A stretch of DNA of 64,000 nt, from NCBI GenBank assembly GCA_905221605.1, contig CAJNDS010002583.1, positions 226,001-290,000 of the forward strand. The letters are read 5' to 3'. Source of the stretch: Symbiodinium natans (lineage: Eukaryota > Sar > Dinophyceae > Suessiales > Symbiodiniaceae). Below, in pieces: positions 25,344-37,618 of the stretch; the first letter of the stretch is position 1, and every line of letters starts with the position of its first letter. The translations under genes were made by a program, and so were the position numbers. The notes below the pieces were generated by a model that saw nothing but the letters and a program-made list of their open reading frames with translations, ran no database searches and was not told the origin of the DNA.

Positions 25344-28300
25344 TATATTTTTTGTGGGGGGGGGGGGGGGGGGGACGGGGGTTACTATGGTATATGTATA
25401 AAGGGATAAAGGGGCCACAAGGAATATTCCGACCCCTACATTAACAAAGAAACCACGAAGATTGATCTACTGATTGCTCGCTGATGGCTGCAGCGTGTGA
25501 CATCCCTTGACAGGGATAAAACTGCACCCCGCAGACACCGACACCGCCACTGCTTGCAAAACGTCTCACTTGCGGCAGCGTTGCGTACATGCTCTCCCAT
25601 GTCGTTTTGAGATGGTCGAGATACCATCCTCGGTAATCAATCGCCCTTGGGGTCTGGGTGCCGAGGGAGGGGCCCCGGATGGAATGCCCGATGCCCTTTG
25701 CCATATGGTTTGGGGTCGACATTCGCCCGCTGAGTTTTGGCCGCCACAGGTGTAGCTGTGTGAGATGCCAGTCGTATTTCTGGTGCAGCAAAGAGTCCGT
25801 TGGACAGGAGAGCACGGTAACCTGCAAAGGCTCTGGTTTCAGTGATACGCAGCGTAGATATCAGGATCAAACTGGGTCTCCACTTCAGGGAGGGATCTAC
25901 CGAAGCATACCAAACAGCAGGGCCGCGTCAGGCCACGCATCACCACTGTTAAGGGGCTCCGAGAACAGGGACATTCAACATCACAGGCCTGCATTGACGA
26001 TCTGCTGCATGAGCTTCGAATCGTGCCAATTCTGGATCACTGCCTCCTAGCAGCGCAGGGTGCGGCCTCTGAAACCTCGAAACTGCCTGCAGGAGGAGCT
26101 ACGCGAACTCTTGGGTCTCCATATGCCACACCTAAACCCTAAACCCTAAAATGGGAAACTGCGAGCTGGCCAGGGAAGAGATGAAAGGCTGTCGAGCAGG
26201 CTGGTCTTTGGACCCCGGAATCGTCTACTCCCCGCCTTCCCTCAGTATGAGCGACTACTTAGTACTGTGCCTTCGATGCATCTACCTCACATGTAGCAGC
26301 GAAGACGGCGTGTGCTGCAGTATTCAGCGCGCCATTGGCAAAAAAAACGGCGGGCGAAAGGCACTGGGACCCTGGGGGAGTCCATGTGCTGATAGCACAA
26401 GCTATGTTGAAGTCTGCGAATTCACGGGCAAGGGCACGCTGATGATATTGACCTATAGGATTGCGATGTTCCTGCTCGAGGTTCAATAACCCTGGGCTTT
26501 CGAAAATGGGGGGGGGGGGGTTCCCTTTTTTGGGGGTCCCTTTGCAGGGCTTCTACTCTTTCTGAGGTCTAAACGAGGTACCCCTTTTCTGGTAAATGCC
26601 CAAATCGACATCTCACCCAGCTCTCCCAAATGTCCTTTGGCGGCTTCGCGGACATGAAGGCTTCCTCAGGTCTGCCATGAGCAAAGAGTAAGAGTCCTTT
26701 AAAAACGGTCGATGCTCGGATGGTGCTGTAGATGTGCAGGCGGGCGTGAGACAACCCTCCGTCGGCGTGGCAACTGCAGGGATAAGAACAAAAACGCGCC
26801 TCCTTCAGTCAATAAGCTGGATATTTGCCTCTGGCCTGTGGCTGCAACAAGTAGGCAAGTACAGTTTCTGCAGGAATGAGAGACTGTGTCGGTTGCGGCT
26901 TGCAAATCATAGCGGATGTGGACAACAACGCTCTCTATCCACCTTACAGCATGTGCTTAGTCAACCCCCAAAATTCACGATGAGTGTCGTCCCAGAGGAT
27001 GGTCTGCTTCCCCAGCTTCTTAGCCATCAGAACCATCTGGTTCACAAAATAGTCGAAGACCTCCGAAAAGGAAACTTTGCAGTTTTGGGACACCTAGCAA
27101 AAGACTATTTGGGGGCTTACGAAAATAAGGGACCCTTGTTCTAGACCCCCAATAGTAGGATCTCTTTATAGTAAGGATCCCAATAAGGTGCCCCCAGAAT
27201 CGTAAACCCCATTTATGTTCACCAGTCGGACCACAAGCTAAAGGCAGTTTTGTGTAGTGGTCCCTGCCTGCGATCGCCTTGCAGCTTCTTCGGACATGCA
27301 AATCAAAGACCGTCCATTGCACATCCTGCTACCAAGGGTGCCCTTTTTGGTTTAAAGGGGCTCATCAGAAAACCTAAACACTAGAAAAGAGAACATCGGC
27401 AAAATAGAACGAAGGTGTGGAGGCATTTCCCAGGGTTCGCTTTCAAACGCATGAGAGCTGCTGCCTGATCTGTGCTGACGTGGTGGGCAACATCTGGAAG
27501 CTCAGCCCGTCGCAAGAGCCCCTATACCCACGAAGCCCCAGCACCCCCCAAAAACGCCAGGCATTTCTAGGCTTGAGGGTTCAAAGGGACTTACAGCTAG
27601 GGAAGCTTAGGGAGCCTTCGGGGAGCCTCAGGGAGTAGTGGGGAGGAGCGCCCCAGCACCCCAAATCCTAAACCCCAAACCCTAAACGCTAAACCTTTGA
27701 GTCCAGCCTTAGGGAACCTTCATTGAATTCCCCTCCCTTATCCACCCTATAAGGTTGGTTGGGTTTGCAGGGCGGCCTCTGTAAAGTTCGCCAGGCCCTG
27801 GCTTCTCCTTTGGATCGATGGGGGTGTAGGGTTCAGGGTGTGGGGGTTTAGGGTTCGTTGGTAGCCAAGTAACCATCTTATCATAAGGGTAATGAGTGAA
27901 CCCGGAACCCCAAAAAAGTGTAAAGGGTACCACTGGGCTAGCAAGGTTCTTGGGAAAGCTGCAAGATGTGGGTACAAGATTTCTGTTGGGATGCCAACTT
28001 TGCAAGATGTTGGGCTTGGCGGCTTCCTGCGCTCAGATCTGCGACATCCCGTGTGGGGTAGGAAGCCTTAAGCCCTAAACTCCAAACCCTAAACTCCCTA
28101 AACTCCCTGAACCCTAAACTCTAAACTGACCAGGATTTGGGCTTCGGGCTTAAATCCCAGGGGTCGAGCTTCAAAGATCCGGCAGGCCTCATGACACGCT
28201 GATACGGGTGTCACGTATCAAGTTGCTCCTGGAGTGCTACACACAGGCCCCTTGTACACTAAACTCTAAACCCCCTAAACCCTAAACCCTTAATCCTAAA

Positions 28301-31300
28301 CCCTAAACTCTTAAACCCCTAAGCAAAACTCAAATTTTGGTCTGGGAACCTTCGGTTCAGCGCGCCTTGGTGATTGGATAAATGGCCAGTGAAGCCGAGC
28401 GTCATCCAGGCCAGGTCCTTGGTGTTGTTCCAGCAGTCGGAAGGGACCTGGCATTTCAAGGGACATCTTCTGCGACTCTCACAAAAGAAGTGAGAATAAC
28501 GCAAGAGCGGCTGCATGTTCATAAATAACGCAAAGAAGTCAAAGCCGAACCGTTCTGGGAGCGTGCTTGAACCCAAACATAAATAAATCTACCCCCCAGG
28601 ACCAACTTCCCATATGACTACAACCGACATTTTCTTTACGTGGAGCTGCCGGAGACCTGGACTACAGGTGGGGTGCCTGCAAACACCAAGAAAGATAAAG
28701 AATAACTAGATTATATATAGATATATATGTGTGTAGATGTATATGTATACACACACATGTATATATGTATGTATATATAAGCAGAAAAATAAAATGACAC
28801 AAAAGTTCGGGGTATCAATACCGACACCCAAAGCCACGACATGACAACAAGAACAACAAACACAAACATGACCAGCGGTAAGCTTCAGTAACCACCGCTC
28901 AGAAATGCGTCTTTTGTTTTCCTCCTGCCTACGTGAGCAAGTAATTTAAATAGGGTCTGGCATGGTCGCACTCAGCGTCTGCACTGGCTATGCAAGTGGG
29001 TAGTTCGCCGGGGGGGGGGGGGGGGGGGCCGGTGCAGTGGGGGTTTCAGGATGCTGGAGGAGCAGCCCAAGCGTGACTAATGCCGGGGGCATGTTGCCGA
29101 GAGCAGTCAGCTAAAAATGTGCTTGGGTTCAGGGGTCAAAGACGAACAGAGCGTTGAGCAATGAAGCCCACGCAATGAAACTTAATCTGCAGAGCTCGCA
29201 GAACCAAGAAGCTTCCATAGTCGGTGGGCTAGAATGGAAAGATTGGAAGGCAGGGAAAAGGGGAGGAACCTTGCCCCACCTCATGCACTCCTCACGGGCG
29301 GGCCAGAAGCAGGCCCCCAAGAACGGGCAGGGAGCGGGTCCATCTGTATTTATATAGGCATATTATCTCTCGCTCTCTCTTCTTCTTCTCCTTCTTCTTC
29401 TTCTACACAGCAAAGAGGCCCCCCTTGCGGGGAGACCCGGCCACGACGGCCTGCTGCTCCGGCAGTTTCATCTCTCTCACTCTCTCGCCCTCTTCTCTCC
29501 TTCTTTTGTTATTCATTGCATATTAAGATAAGAAATATATATATACACACACGCAAGAGAGAGAACCCTATATACACATAAATATACACACACACACATA
29601 CAGAGTTCACTTCAGGGCTTGTCGGGCTTCAAACGCTCACCGACATTTCAACTCGTCTGCACGTCCAGGCCTCGTCACTTCCCAGGTGAACGAAGCCATC
29701 GACGAACATGCCGCTGGTCCAGTCCTTGAGTGCGGCCTGGGACAGTTAGACGAGTGAAAACAGACAGCTGGTTTGTTTTTGCCAAAGGGCTTAGGGTTTA
29801 GGGTTTATACAAGGTTTAGGGTTTCTCAATTTGGGATTTAGGTTTCAGAGTCCGGGGCTGAGAACCACCACAATCAACCACGACTCCTGGCCACACAAGT
29901 AGCCTAACTGCCCTAGAAAGCCCTACGTCTCTCCCCCAACTTCAGGTCAAAAAGGACGCTTCAACATGTTATCCTCACACAAACAGAAGCTCAGAAAGGT
30001 ATGTTTTAGCCGTGCAGTTGTGCGAACTGGAGATATGTCTCCAACTACGGAACTCAAAGCCCTGAGCATGCTCCCGTGCTGCCGATTCCGAGGCGCCAAA
30101 AGGAAAGCGAAGGTGGCGCGGTTCGCCGGGTCGAAAGCACCGCGAGAAGTCTCGCTGAGGCATCCTCCGAACGGAGCTGCAAATCGATGTAATATAGGGG
30201 TTTTAATGATTCGAATAGGGCTTTTTTGAGGGTTATTATGGAAGGGGCCATAAGGGAATACTACTAGTAGTTCGTCCGACCCCTATATTTGCTCAAGCAG
30301 GGGGGTTTAGGAGTTTAGGGCTCAGGGATGTTCAGGGTCCGCCTCTGTAGATTGGACTCACGCTGCCGGGCCGCTGAAGAGTAACTTAGGAACACACAAC
30401 GGGTATCCTTTCTCGTTTAAGGCGTTGCTTAAAGGAATTGTAATAGGGAACCTAATGCCAAGGAAAGGGAACTGTGTCACTTGGTGGTGGAGGAGCACCC
30501 GGAGGCATCAGAACAAAGGCTGACACTCCAAGTGGTCCTTCGGCGAAGATCTCTGGATGCGAGTTCCTGGAGGCAGATTCTACGAATAAAACCATAAACC
30601 TTGCCCTGAAACCTAAACCCTTTCTACCCCTAAACCCACAAACCCTGAAGTCCCAAACCCTGTCGCCATGGGAAGAGCACGATTTCCAGCCATACACACA
30701 AAAAATGCGTAGAACCGCCCTCCACTAATTGAGGGCTTTGGGATCTTGGACACTCCTTCAAAACCCCCCTACTGCCTCATCCTATCCCATCCCCCGTCCT
30801 CCAGGAGGAGGAGTGGCCTGGCATGTCGAACTCGGGGATGACGCGGATGCCACGGTCCCGGGCGTACCTCAGAAAAACCATGAGGGATACCTAGCTAGGT
30901 CGAAGGCTATGTGGGGGTTTCCGAAAATTAGGGTACCTATTTTGGGTCCCTTATTTTATTTGGGGTATATAGGGGTACCCCTATTTTGGGAAATACCCAT
31001 GTCTTGACTTCTGTATGTGAGAGAGGGAGAGAGAGTCCGCGAGCGAGAAAGCGAGCAAGCCCGCGAGGGGGCGTGAGGGAGATAAAGTGCCACCGTCTTT
31101 TCGCGGATAAATACGCAATAAAAGCTACTAAAACAGTAAACATCAAGCATGCAAGAGAGCAACGTAAGGGTATGAGCGACCCTAAACCCTAAACCCTAAT
31201 GGTAACGCTAAATCCTAAACCCTAAACCCTAAACCCAATTGGGGCAATCCTATTCAAGTCATGATTGTCAAGCCGAGTCGCTGCACGACCTCACTGATGT

Positions 31301-34300
31301 CCTGCCAAGTGTACCTGGGTCGGCTTGAAGCGTTTATCATTCTAAAACAGGTCCCTCTTTTTACCATGTTATATGTTTGTTGTGTTTTTTGAGGGGGGGT
31401 GGGAGGGGTCCGCATTTGCACCGCATCCCTGGGCCCTAACTTTCATGGTTTGGGGTTCAGGGTTTAGCTACTTGGACCTCGCGGCCCTGAGAAAACGTTT
31501 TTGAAACCCAAGAGCCACCCGGAACAGAAAATATTCTGAAAAAAAAGAAAAAAACGGGAGCTAAAAAACAGAAAAAAAAAAAAAAACACAACCAGGAGCT
31601 GCCAACCTCGCGGGCCAGGCGGCTGCTCCTGGTCGCTGTAGGCCCCGTGCTGCGGCAACTCCGGGAAGGAGCGGCTGGCGATGGGGAAGGACTGGTCCTT
31701 GGGGGGGTCCGAGGTGCAGGACATGGCGGGGGTTTCTTTAGGGGGTTTAGGGTTTAGGGTTTAGGGTTTAAGGTTTAGGGTTTAGGGTTTAGGGTTTAGG
31801 GTTTAGACTACTAAGGGTTGCTTGCAGGTGTCGGATTGGGCTTTCAGATGCTCTAGGATTCAGGGCCTACAGATTCAGGGTTCTCATCCCCAAGACGGCC
31901 CCCCGTCCTCCGTCAGGTGCCAGTGCAGCACGTTGAACTTGGCGTACCTTGGGTCGCCCAGCAACCATATTACCATAGGGTTACCCGGGTACCAAAAAAG
32001 GGTTCCTTTTTGGGGAATTTGGGGACTTCTTGCAAGGGAATCCAGAACCCAAGCAAAAGGCAAGTGATACTCAGCTCCCAGGATACTGCATGGAGTCGAG
32101 CAGGGCCTTCACCTTCACCCGCGCACGATGGAACATTACCGCGGTTTAGGGCTTCGGGAGGATCGGAGGACTTTGTAAGTAGTTCTGAAGTAGGGTTTAG
32201 GGTTTAGGGTTTAGGGTTTAGGGTTTAGGGTTTAGGGTTTAGGGCTTAGGGCTTAGGGTTTAGGGTTTAGGGTTAGGGTTGTGACTTGAGTATGGTTGCC
32301 CCTTGGGGGTCCCTTTCGGGGCACTTATAACGTTACGTCGGTACATACTTGCTATGGGGCCCCCCGATCCTCGAACTACTCGCCACCATCATCAGCGCTG
32401 CGGCAGCCATTGCCGTCACCATCGCCTTCACCGTCGCCATCATCGTCTCATCGTCATCAACATCATCGCCAACATCACCACCATCACTAGCATCACCCAT
32501 CATCACCATCATCATCTTTTTTTCCGAATTATCAATTAAACCCTTGTGTTATGGCTATGAATGCTAGTTGTATGATTATTTTGTTTTGTATTGGGGAGGC
32601 AAATCCCACGTTCTGATGGTGATGATGAAACATGAGCTTTGGCGGGCCTCGAACCGTTGAAAGGGAAAGCCTCCTTGTTAAAAAAACGGGCGGACTATGT
32701 CCATTTTGCTTCATAAACCCTCATCCTAAACACCGCTCCCTTGTAGTAAATCAGTCAAACACCAAAATTTGGGATGTGCGCCCTCATACTAACAGTGCCT
32801 AATAGGAATTTAAGTACCCCCCCCCCCCCATTATATTCCCCATTCAGGACTCTTAGCATACCGGGGAACATCCAAAACGAAAAACGATCAAGCACAAGAG
32901 AAAAAACAAAGCCCCAGGCCCCCAAGCCCCGGAACCATGAGCCCCCCAAAAGCGTCGGATTTACGATATTAACCCTAAACCCTAAACCCTAAACCCTTAA
33001 ACCCTAAACCCTAAACCCTAAACCCTAAACCCTTTCTAGGGAACCTTGTCATAAGGGAATCCTACTATTTTGGGGGGCCGATATTAGGGGGCTTCATGCC
33101 TGGGCGACGGGCTCGAAGTGGCGGCCCGAATCGATCAGGAGCCCACGGTGCCTTTTTAGGGTTTAGGGTTTTAGGGTTTAGGGTTTAGGGTTTAGGGTTT
33201 AGGGTTTTAGGGTTTTAGGGTTTAGGGTTTAGGGTTTAGGGTTTTAGGGTTTAGGGTTTAGGGTTTAGGGTTTAGGGTTTAGGGTTTAGGGTTTAGGGTT
33301 TAGGGTTTAGGGTTTAGGGTTTAGGGTTTAGGGTTTAGGGTTTAGGGTTTAGGGTTTAGGGTTTAGGGTTTAGGGTTAGGGTTTAGGGTTTAGGGTTTAG
33401 GGTTTAGGGTTTAGGGTTTAGGGTTTAGGGTTTAGGGTTTAGGGGTCGATCCTATACTTCCTCTTGGGATGTTGCCCCTTATACTAACAGTCCTTCATAG
33501 GGATAAAAGTAGGGGGCACTAGGATGAATCCCTATTAAGGACTGTTCGTATAAGGGGTAACATCCCAACCTGCACTGCAGGGAGCAGGGCTTAACATTAG
33601 GGTCCTGCACTACCCAACGCCTTTCACAACCCCCCCCCCCCCTACCCAAGGTCCAAATGAGACTCTCTTCAGACTTATTGGGGCCTCCTAACTTGGATCC
33701 ATGACTCCGGCAGAAATCCCAAGGCCTCCACCCCTTACAACACAAATAAAACTAAACACAAAAAACAGATCGCCACACCACCAAACACACATTCCACACC
33801 CTGAAGCCCTAAACTTTGGCCCTGAACCATTACATTAAAAATCTCCAAAAGCTTCGTTGGTTCACAGCGTCCTGAACCCCAGTTGTGGACCGTATACAAG
33901 GCTACCCGCCGGGGGTGTTGCATCTTACACCGGCCGGTCGTTTTGCATACAATGCCGCGTTTTCCTGACAACGTTCTTCTTGCTTGCTAACATTCAAAAG
34001 CTACCTTGGAAAGCACCTCCGATGAGGCAACTACTTACGCAGCCGCAGGACAATCTTGTCGCGTTGGTACATGGAGGTTAGGGTGTACCAAGCGTTCGAT
34101 ACCAAGCGTTCGAGCCGAAAGTCTTGGAGCTCCCTTTCCTGGTTTCGTTGGGGCTTGGTATTCTCATTTAGTGTTTGTTTTGTTGTTACGTTGCTTCGGG
34201 AGGCATCCACGTCGCTGCTAGGCTTCGAGCACCCGAGAAACCTTTTGAAGAGTGAGTCCTAAACCCTAACCCTAAGTCTAAGATCGAGATCCGAAACCCT

Positions 34301-35275
34301 AAGCCCTAAACCCCGAAACCCTAAACCCCGAAACCCTCTCATGAAGGCCCGGGAGCGGGAAGCGCGGGGCATCCTCGATGTGCAGCGGTAGGCCCGAGAT
34401 GGAATACTGCCCTGGAGCTGGGGGTGCAGGCTTTTGGTGCCCCTTAGGGTTAGTATAGGGTTAGGGTTTAGGGTCTAGGGTCTAGGGTCTAGGGTCTAGG
34501 GTCTAGGGTCTAGGGTTTAGGGTTTAGGGTTTAGGGTTTAGGGTTTAGGGTTTAGGGTAATTCCCAAATTTCAACTACTCCCCAAAGCCTCAAACCAGGC
34601 CCCAAACAGCAGATCCTAGAGGAACGGTTTGGGCAGAATCTCTGAAGTCGGGCTTCCGTCATGTAAAGCCACTTCCTCGAAACTGCTGCTGCTGTGGCTC
34701 CGCATCTTCAGTCGGATCTTGCAACTTTCCAGCAGAAATCCCCTTGCCCTGTTGTTAAACCCCTTCGCTAAAGCATGCTAACAAGTTATCGCACGTTCTG
34801 AAGCTGCAAAGTGAATTTTAGTATTTGGGGAACCTCCAATTGTGAGTCTTGTCTTAACAATCTATGGCTTCAGGGTCTTTTGGGTTTCAGGTCGCTCCTG
34901 TGGTGAAGTTGAAGACGATCAGCTGGGAAAGCGTCTCCAGACCGCGCAGAGCGCCCCACACGGTCTCAGCGGTGATCACCGCAGTTCCATCGATGTTTAC
35001 ATCCTGCGCGTCTGTCGCATCTTGCCCTCGGCAAGGATGTGCAGCCCAAATGCTCAAGTCAAATCAGGCGTGCCATCTCCCAGAGGTTGTCACAATCTAC
35101 GTGTAGGAAGAAATTCTATTCGCCAACGGGCGAACGTGTTAAAAACGGCTTGTGTAAGGAAAGAGCGATGCCCTCACAGGTCATGCCAGCTCCTCACAGA
35201 CATGTAGTCCTTTCTATAACATAGAATATACATAAAATCCTATGCCATAACAATAAATATAATGCGATGAAAAGA

Positions 35276-35316
<41 letters not shown>

Positions 35317-35846
35317 GTATATATATATATATATTTATTTATTTATTGTGCATATATATGTATATATTTAATTATGTATATATGCATATATTTATATATG
35401 TATATAAATACATCATTGCATGTCCCAGTCCAGATTGTAAGACTCATTCACGCCGAGGGCGAGGTCGGCCTGGTCATCCTCGGCTTGACTCTCTGCAGGG
35501 CAAAGAAACCCCCAAGAGTCGCCAGCATTCTTCCGGGAAACTTCCGGCCTCAGGGTTTAGGGTTTAGGGTTTAGGGCTTAGGGTTTAGGATCCGATTTAG
35601 GGTTTAGGGTTTAGGGTTTAGGGTTTGGGAGTCCATGATGGAAGGACTCATCTTCATGACTGCGTCTGGCTTGAAGATTGTCGCCAGATGTGGCGCGCTG
35701 TTGTTGCAGGCAAGGGTCCCTGACATTCACCACGAGGCCAGCGTCCACAGCTGCAGGGAGTGGTGTGCTGGTCCGTGGGAAAAACAGCGGCCTGTATCTC
35801 TTGAACGCCTTCAGCAGCTCGGCGGGAGTTGTGATCGCCTCGAAGC
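22545..35846 (-). CDS. Beta-N-acetylhexosaminidase (GH20), about 24 small exons
   Basis: Exons 5'-3': 35846-35719, 35490-35431, 35003-34898, 34411-34357, 33151-33100, 32112-32087, 31947-31908, 31697-31629, 30890-30799, 30566-30527, 30150-30097, 29724-29671, 28447-28387, 27464-27445 (tentative), 27060-26989, 26664-26617, 26043-25989, 25821-25798, 25628-25570, 25245-25135, 24471-24399, 24061-24034, 23148-23112, 22634-22545. All joins keep frame, giving about 484 codons. GH20 signatures appear in order: TVWGALRGLETLSQL, EDAPRFPHRGLLIDSGRHF, KFNVLHWHLTEDQSFP, RDRGIRVIPEFDMPGH, FVHLGSDE (the Asp-Glu catalytic pair), LLSNGWYLDHL, LVLGGEGCMWGETVDPSD, WPRAAAIAERLW and HRCMLLARGV. The enzyme removes terminal GlcNAc/GalNAc, usually in lysosome-like compartments or secreted. 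The N-terminal signal exon was not found. Donors are GA (10), GC (7) and GT (6). Confidence 0.92.
24497..24597. repeat. Intronic telomeric array (TTTAGGG)
   Basis: About 14 near-perfect units in the hexosaminidase intron between the exons at 25135 and 24471. A second array of opposite orientation (25035-25108) is in the same intron. Confidence 0.9.
25270..25375. repeat. (TA)n microsatellite and G-homopolymer, intronic
   Basis: TA dinucleotide runs at 25273-25350, then about 18 consecutive G. Lies in the intron before the LVLGGEGCMWGE exon. Confidence 0.9.
27111..27217. mobile_element. Foldback element family C, copy 1 (MITE-like)
   Basis: Imperfect inverted repeat, starting GGGGGCTTACGAAAATAAGGG and ending in a complementary TCGTAAACCCC. 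Related copies are at 30911-30999, 47622-47705 and 52667-52775. It lies in a hexosaminidase intron, just before (minus sense) the VFDYFVNQM exon. Confidence 0.5.
27858..27944. mobile_element. Foldback element family B, copy 1 (MITE-like)
   Basis: Begins TTGGTAGCC and ends GGGCTAGCAA, an imperfect terminal inversion. The internal ACCATCTTATCATAAGGGTA is shared with the copy at 49790-49894 and with a partial copy near 31955-32010. Confidence 0.45.
28700..28790. repeat. AT/ACAC microsatellite, intronic
   Basis: TATATA, ACACACA and TGTATG runs in the intron between the exons at 29671 and 28447. The remaining 28800-29600 of this intron has a G run at 29010-29028 and CT-rich repeats near 29370-29520, and no gene I can support. 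Confidence 0.7.
30911..30999. mobile_element. Foldback element family C, copy 2
   Basis: GTGGGGGTTTCCGAAAATTAG at the left and a complementary TTTTGGGAAATACCCATG at the right. It lies just upstream (minus sense) of the RYARDRGIRVIPEFD exon. Confidence 0.55.
31178..31238. repeat. Intronic telomeric array (CCCTAAA)
   Basis: In the intron between the exons at 31629 and 30890. Confidence 0.85.
31738..31806. repeat. Intronic telomeric array (TTTAGGG)
   Basis: Most of the 210-bp intron between the exons 31947-31908 and 31697-31629 is this array. Confidence 0.9.
32188..32282. repeat. Intronic telomeric array (TTTAGGG)
   Basis: Near-perfect array just upstream (minus sense) of the micro-exon at 32112-32087. 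The rest of this intron (32283-33099) holds ATC/CAT trinucleotide repeats near 32385-32515 and a further CCCTAAA array at 32972-33033. Confidence 0.9.
33155..33443. repeat. Longest telomeric array in the window, abutting a splice acceptor
   Basis: About 290 bp of TTTAGGG with a few TTTTAGGG units. Read on the minus strand the array ends CCTAAAAAG|G, and that AG is the acceptor of the hexosaminidase exon that starts at 33151. The array thus forms the 3' end of the intron. Confidence 0.95.
33464..33568. mobile_element. Foldback element family A, copy 1 (MITE-like)
   Basis: Near-palindrome with termini TTGGGATGTT and AACATCCCAA and arms of about 40 bp (CCTTATACTAACAGTCCTT against AAGGACTGTT...TATAAGG). 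In the same intron as the 290-bp telomeric array. No clear target duplication at this copy. Confidence 0.8.
34445..34557. repeat. Intronic telomeric array with GGGTCTA variant block
   Basis: Six or so GGGTCTA units followed by TTTAGGG units, in the intron between the exons at 34898 and 34411. A homogenised variant block next to the canonical unit. Confidence 0.9.
35275..35420. repeat. (TA)n and TATATG microsatellite, intronic
   Basis: Long TA run with TTTA and TATATG interruptions, in the intron between the exons ending 35431 and starting 35003. Confidence 0.9.
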
Positions 35847-36124
35847 CTAGGCCAAATGCAGGAGATGGTCACGGCGCAAGAACCCAGTAGACACCAAAAC
35901 TCTAACTCCCAAAGCAGCACCAATGACGGAGCCGACCCTAAACCCCTGCACATGGAACCCTCCCCTCTCCCGCAGAGCCCCGGGGCAACCTTGGAACACC
36001 CCCCCAAAACCCTAAACCCCCAAACCCTAAACCGAGTGACTCTTGTGGGTAAACCTTAACCCAAGACCCTGACCCTAAAGACCAAAACCCCCCAAAAAAA
36101 GCAAAGAAGAGGAGGAAGACCCCC

Positions 36125-36405
36125 AACCCTAAACCCTAAACCCTAAACCCTAAACCCTGAACCCTGAACCCTGAACCCTAAACCCTACAGCCTAAACCCT
36201 AAACCGGTCGATCCGAGCAGCGGTAGGTCGCCGGATTCAGCAGAACTGACCCAGACCCGGGCCTGGCTCGGGTTAAGAGTTTGGGGTTGAGGGTGTTTAG
36301 GGTTTAGGGTTTAGGGTTTTAGGGTTTAGGGTTTAGGGTTTTGGGGTTTGGGGTTTGGGGTTTGGGGTTTGGGGTTTGGGGTTTGGGGTTTGGGTTTAGG
36401 GTTCA
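36125..36405. repeat. Telomeric arrays in opposite orientation, with TTTGGGG variant block
   Basis: CCCTAAA units at 36125-36205, about 90 bp of unique sequence, then TTTAGGG units that change to seven or more TTTGGGG units (about 36345-36395). Sequence 35847-37618 otherwise shows no gene I can support. It should contain the missing 5' exon(s) of the hexosaminidase; a stretch near 36210-36265 is exon-like but unconfirmed. Confidence 0.85.
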
Positions 36406-37618
36406 GGGCTTCTGGTGGTTTAAGGGCTCATGGTGACAGGTTGAAAGGGTTCAGGGGTCATGATGCAAGGTTTCGGGGTCCCGGCAAGCTAGGTAAACAA
36501 AGGAGCCCTTTTGAGTCCAGTTAGAAAGGGGAGCCCAAAACCAAAAGACAAGGGAAACACCGGAAAGAAAGTAGAGGGAGCAGGGCCTGAGGGGGTCTAT
36601 GGGGTTCAGGGCATACTTTAGGAGTTTAGGGTCATATAATCTGGCATGGTCTCAATTGCGTGGTTTAGGACTGACAAGTCTGGCAACCAAACATAACACC
36701 TTCAGACCTGAAATGTCTAATCAAAGCCCTTCGCCAGAAAACCTTGTCCCCAGAACCCTAAACCCTAAGTGCCTAACCTTATCCAGAAGAACTTGTCCCC
36801 ACAAAGCCTAACTCTGCATGCAGCTATGCAGCACCACGCGCTGTGGCAGCGGCCACAGCGGCCCTAGGGCCGCAACCTGTGGGAGTTCAAAGGAGCCCAT
36901 ATTGCTTCAGGAACTTTGGGAGGCTTGCCGACCGGCACCGACTGCAGCCTACGTCCTGAATCTCTAAACAGCTTCCCTAAGTGAAGCGTGTGAGAATGGC
37001 CTGGGTGGCGAGAGCCAGCTGCAGCAGCGGGCGCATGGCGCCCTTAGTCATTTCGGCAGAACATCACCACTCCAGTGCAAGTGGAGATGCACTGCTGAAC
37101 CATGCATAACCATGAGCGCATGCGCACTGCCGCGGCCACAAGTGCTGTAATCCCTCCAAGCTAGCGAGAATGAACAGAATCAAGCACATCAAGATTCGGT
37201 CCAGGCACTGCCAGCTGTTGGAAGATGAGGCGGCTTTGGGAACTTCGGATAGGAGCCAAACGGCCATGATTGGACGCTTACAGCCTTCTTCGTGCGACAA
37301 CATGGCGAGACAGAGCCCATTGTGAGATTCCGACAGTAATCGGGCTACTTTTGCGGCATCATGAAAAGAAGGAGGCCAACATGTCCGTAGATGACAGGCA
37401 GCAGATGCAAAGTGTGCATTTTGTGGAGCAAACGGCATGGACAAAAGCATAGACATCGACATAGATAGAGACATGCACATGCGGGAAAACCCGCAAGACA
37501 TACATAAATAAATACATAAATTTAATTTTACATATAAATATAAATCTATATATATATATGTCTATAACAAAACATATACAAGTACCGAGATATACATACA
37601 TGTGTATATATATATATA

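Noticed and set aside
25436-26110. A plus-strand gene among the 60-130 codon frames here
   Set aside because: The minus strand carries three hexosaminidase exons (26043-25989, 25821-25798, 25628-25570) that explain the coding-like sequence.
27445-27464. 20-bp exon as a firm part of the hexosaminidase
   Set aside because: It repairs the phase between flanking exons and has AG and GA borders, but 20 bp is too little to be sure; kept only as tentative.
32296-32567. Histidine/serine-rich small ORFs
   Set aside because: Produced by CAT/ATC trinucleotide repeats inside an intron.
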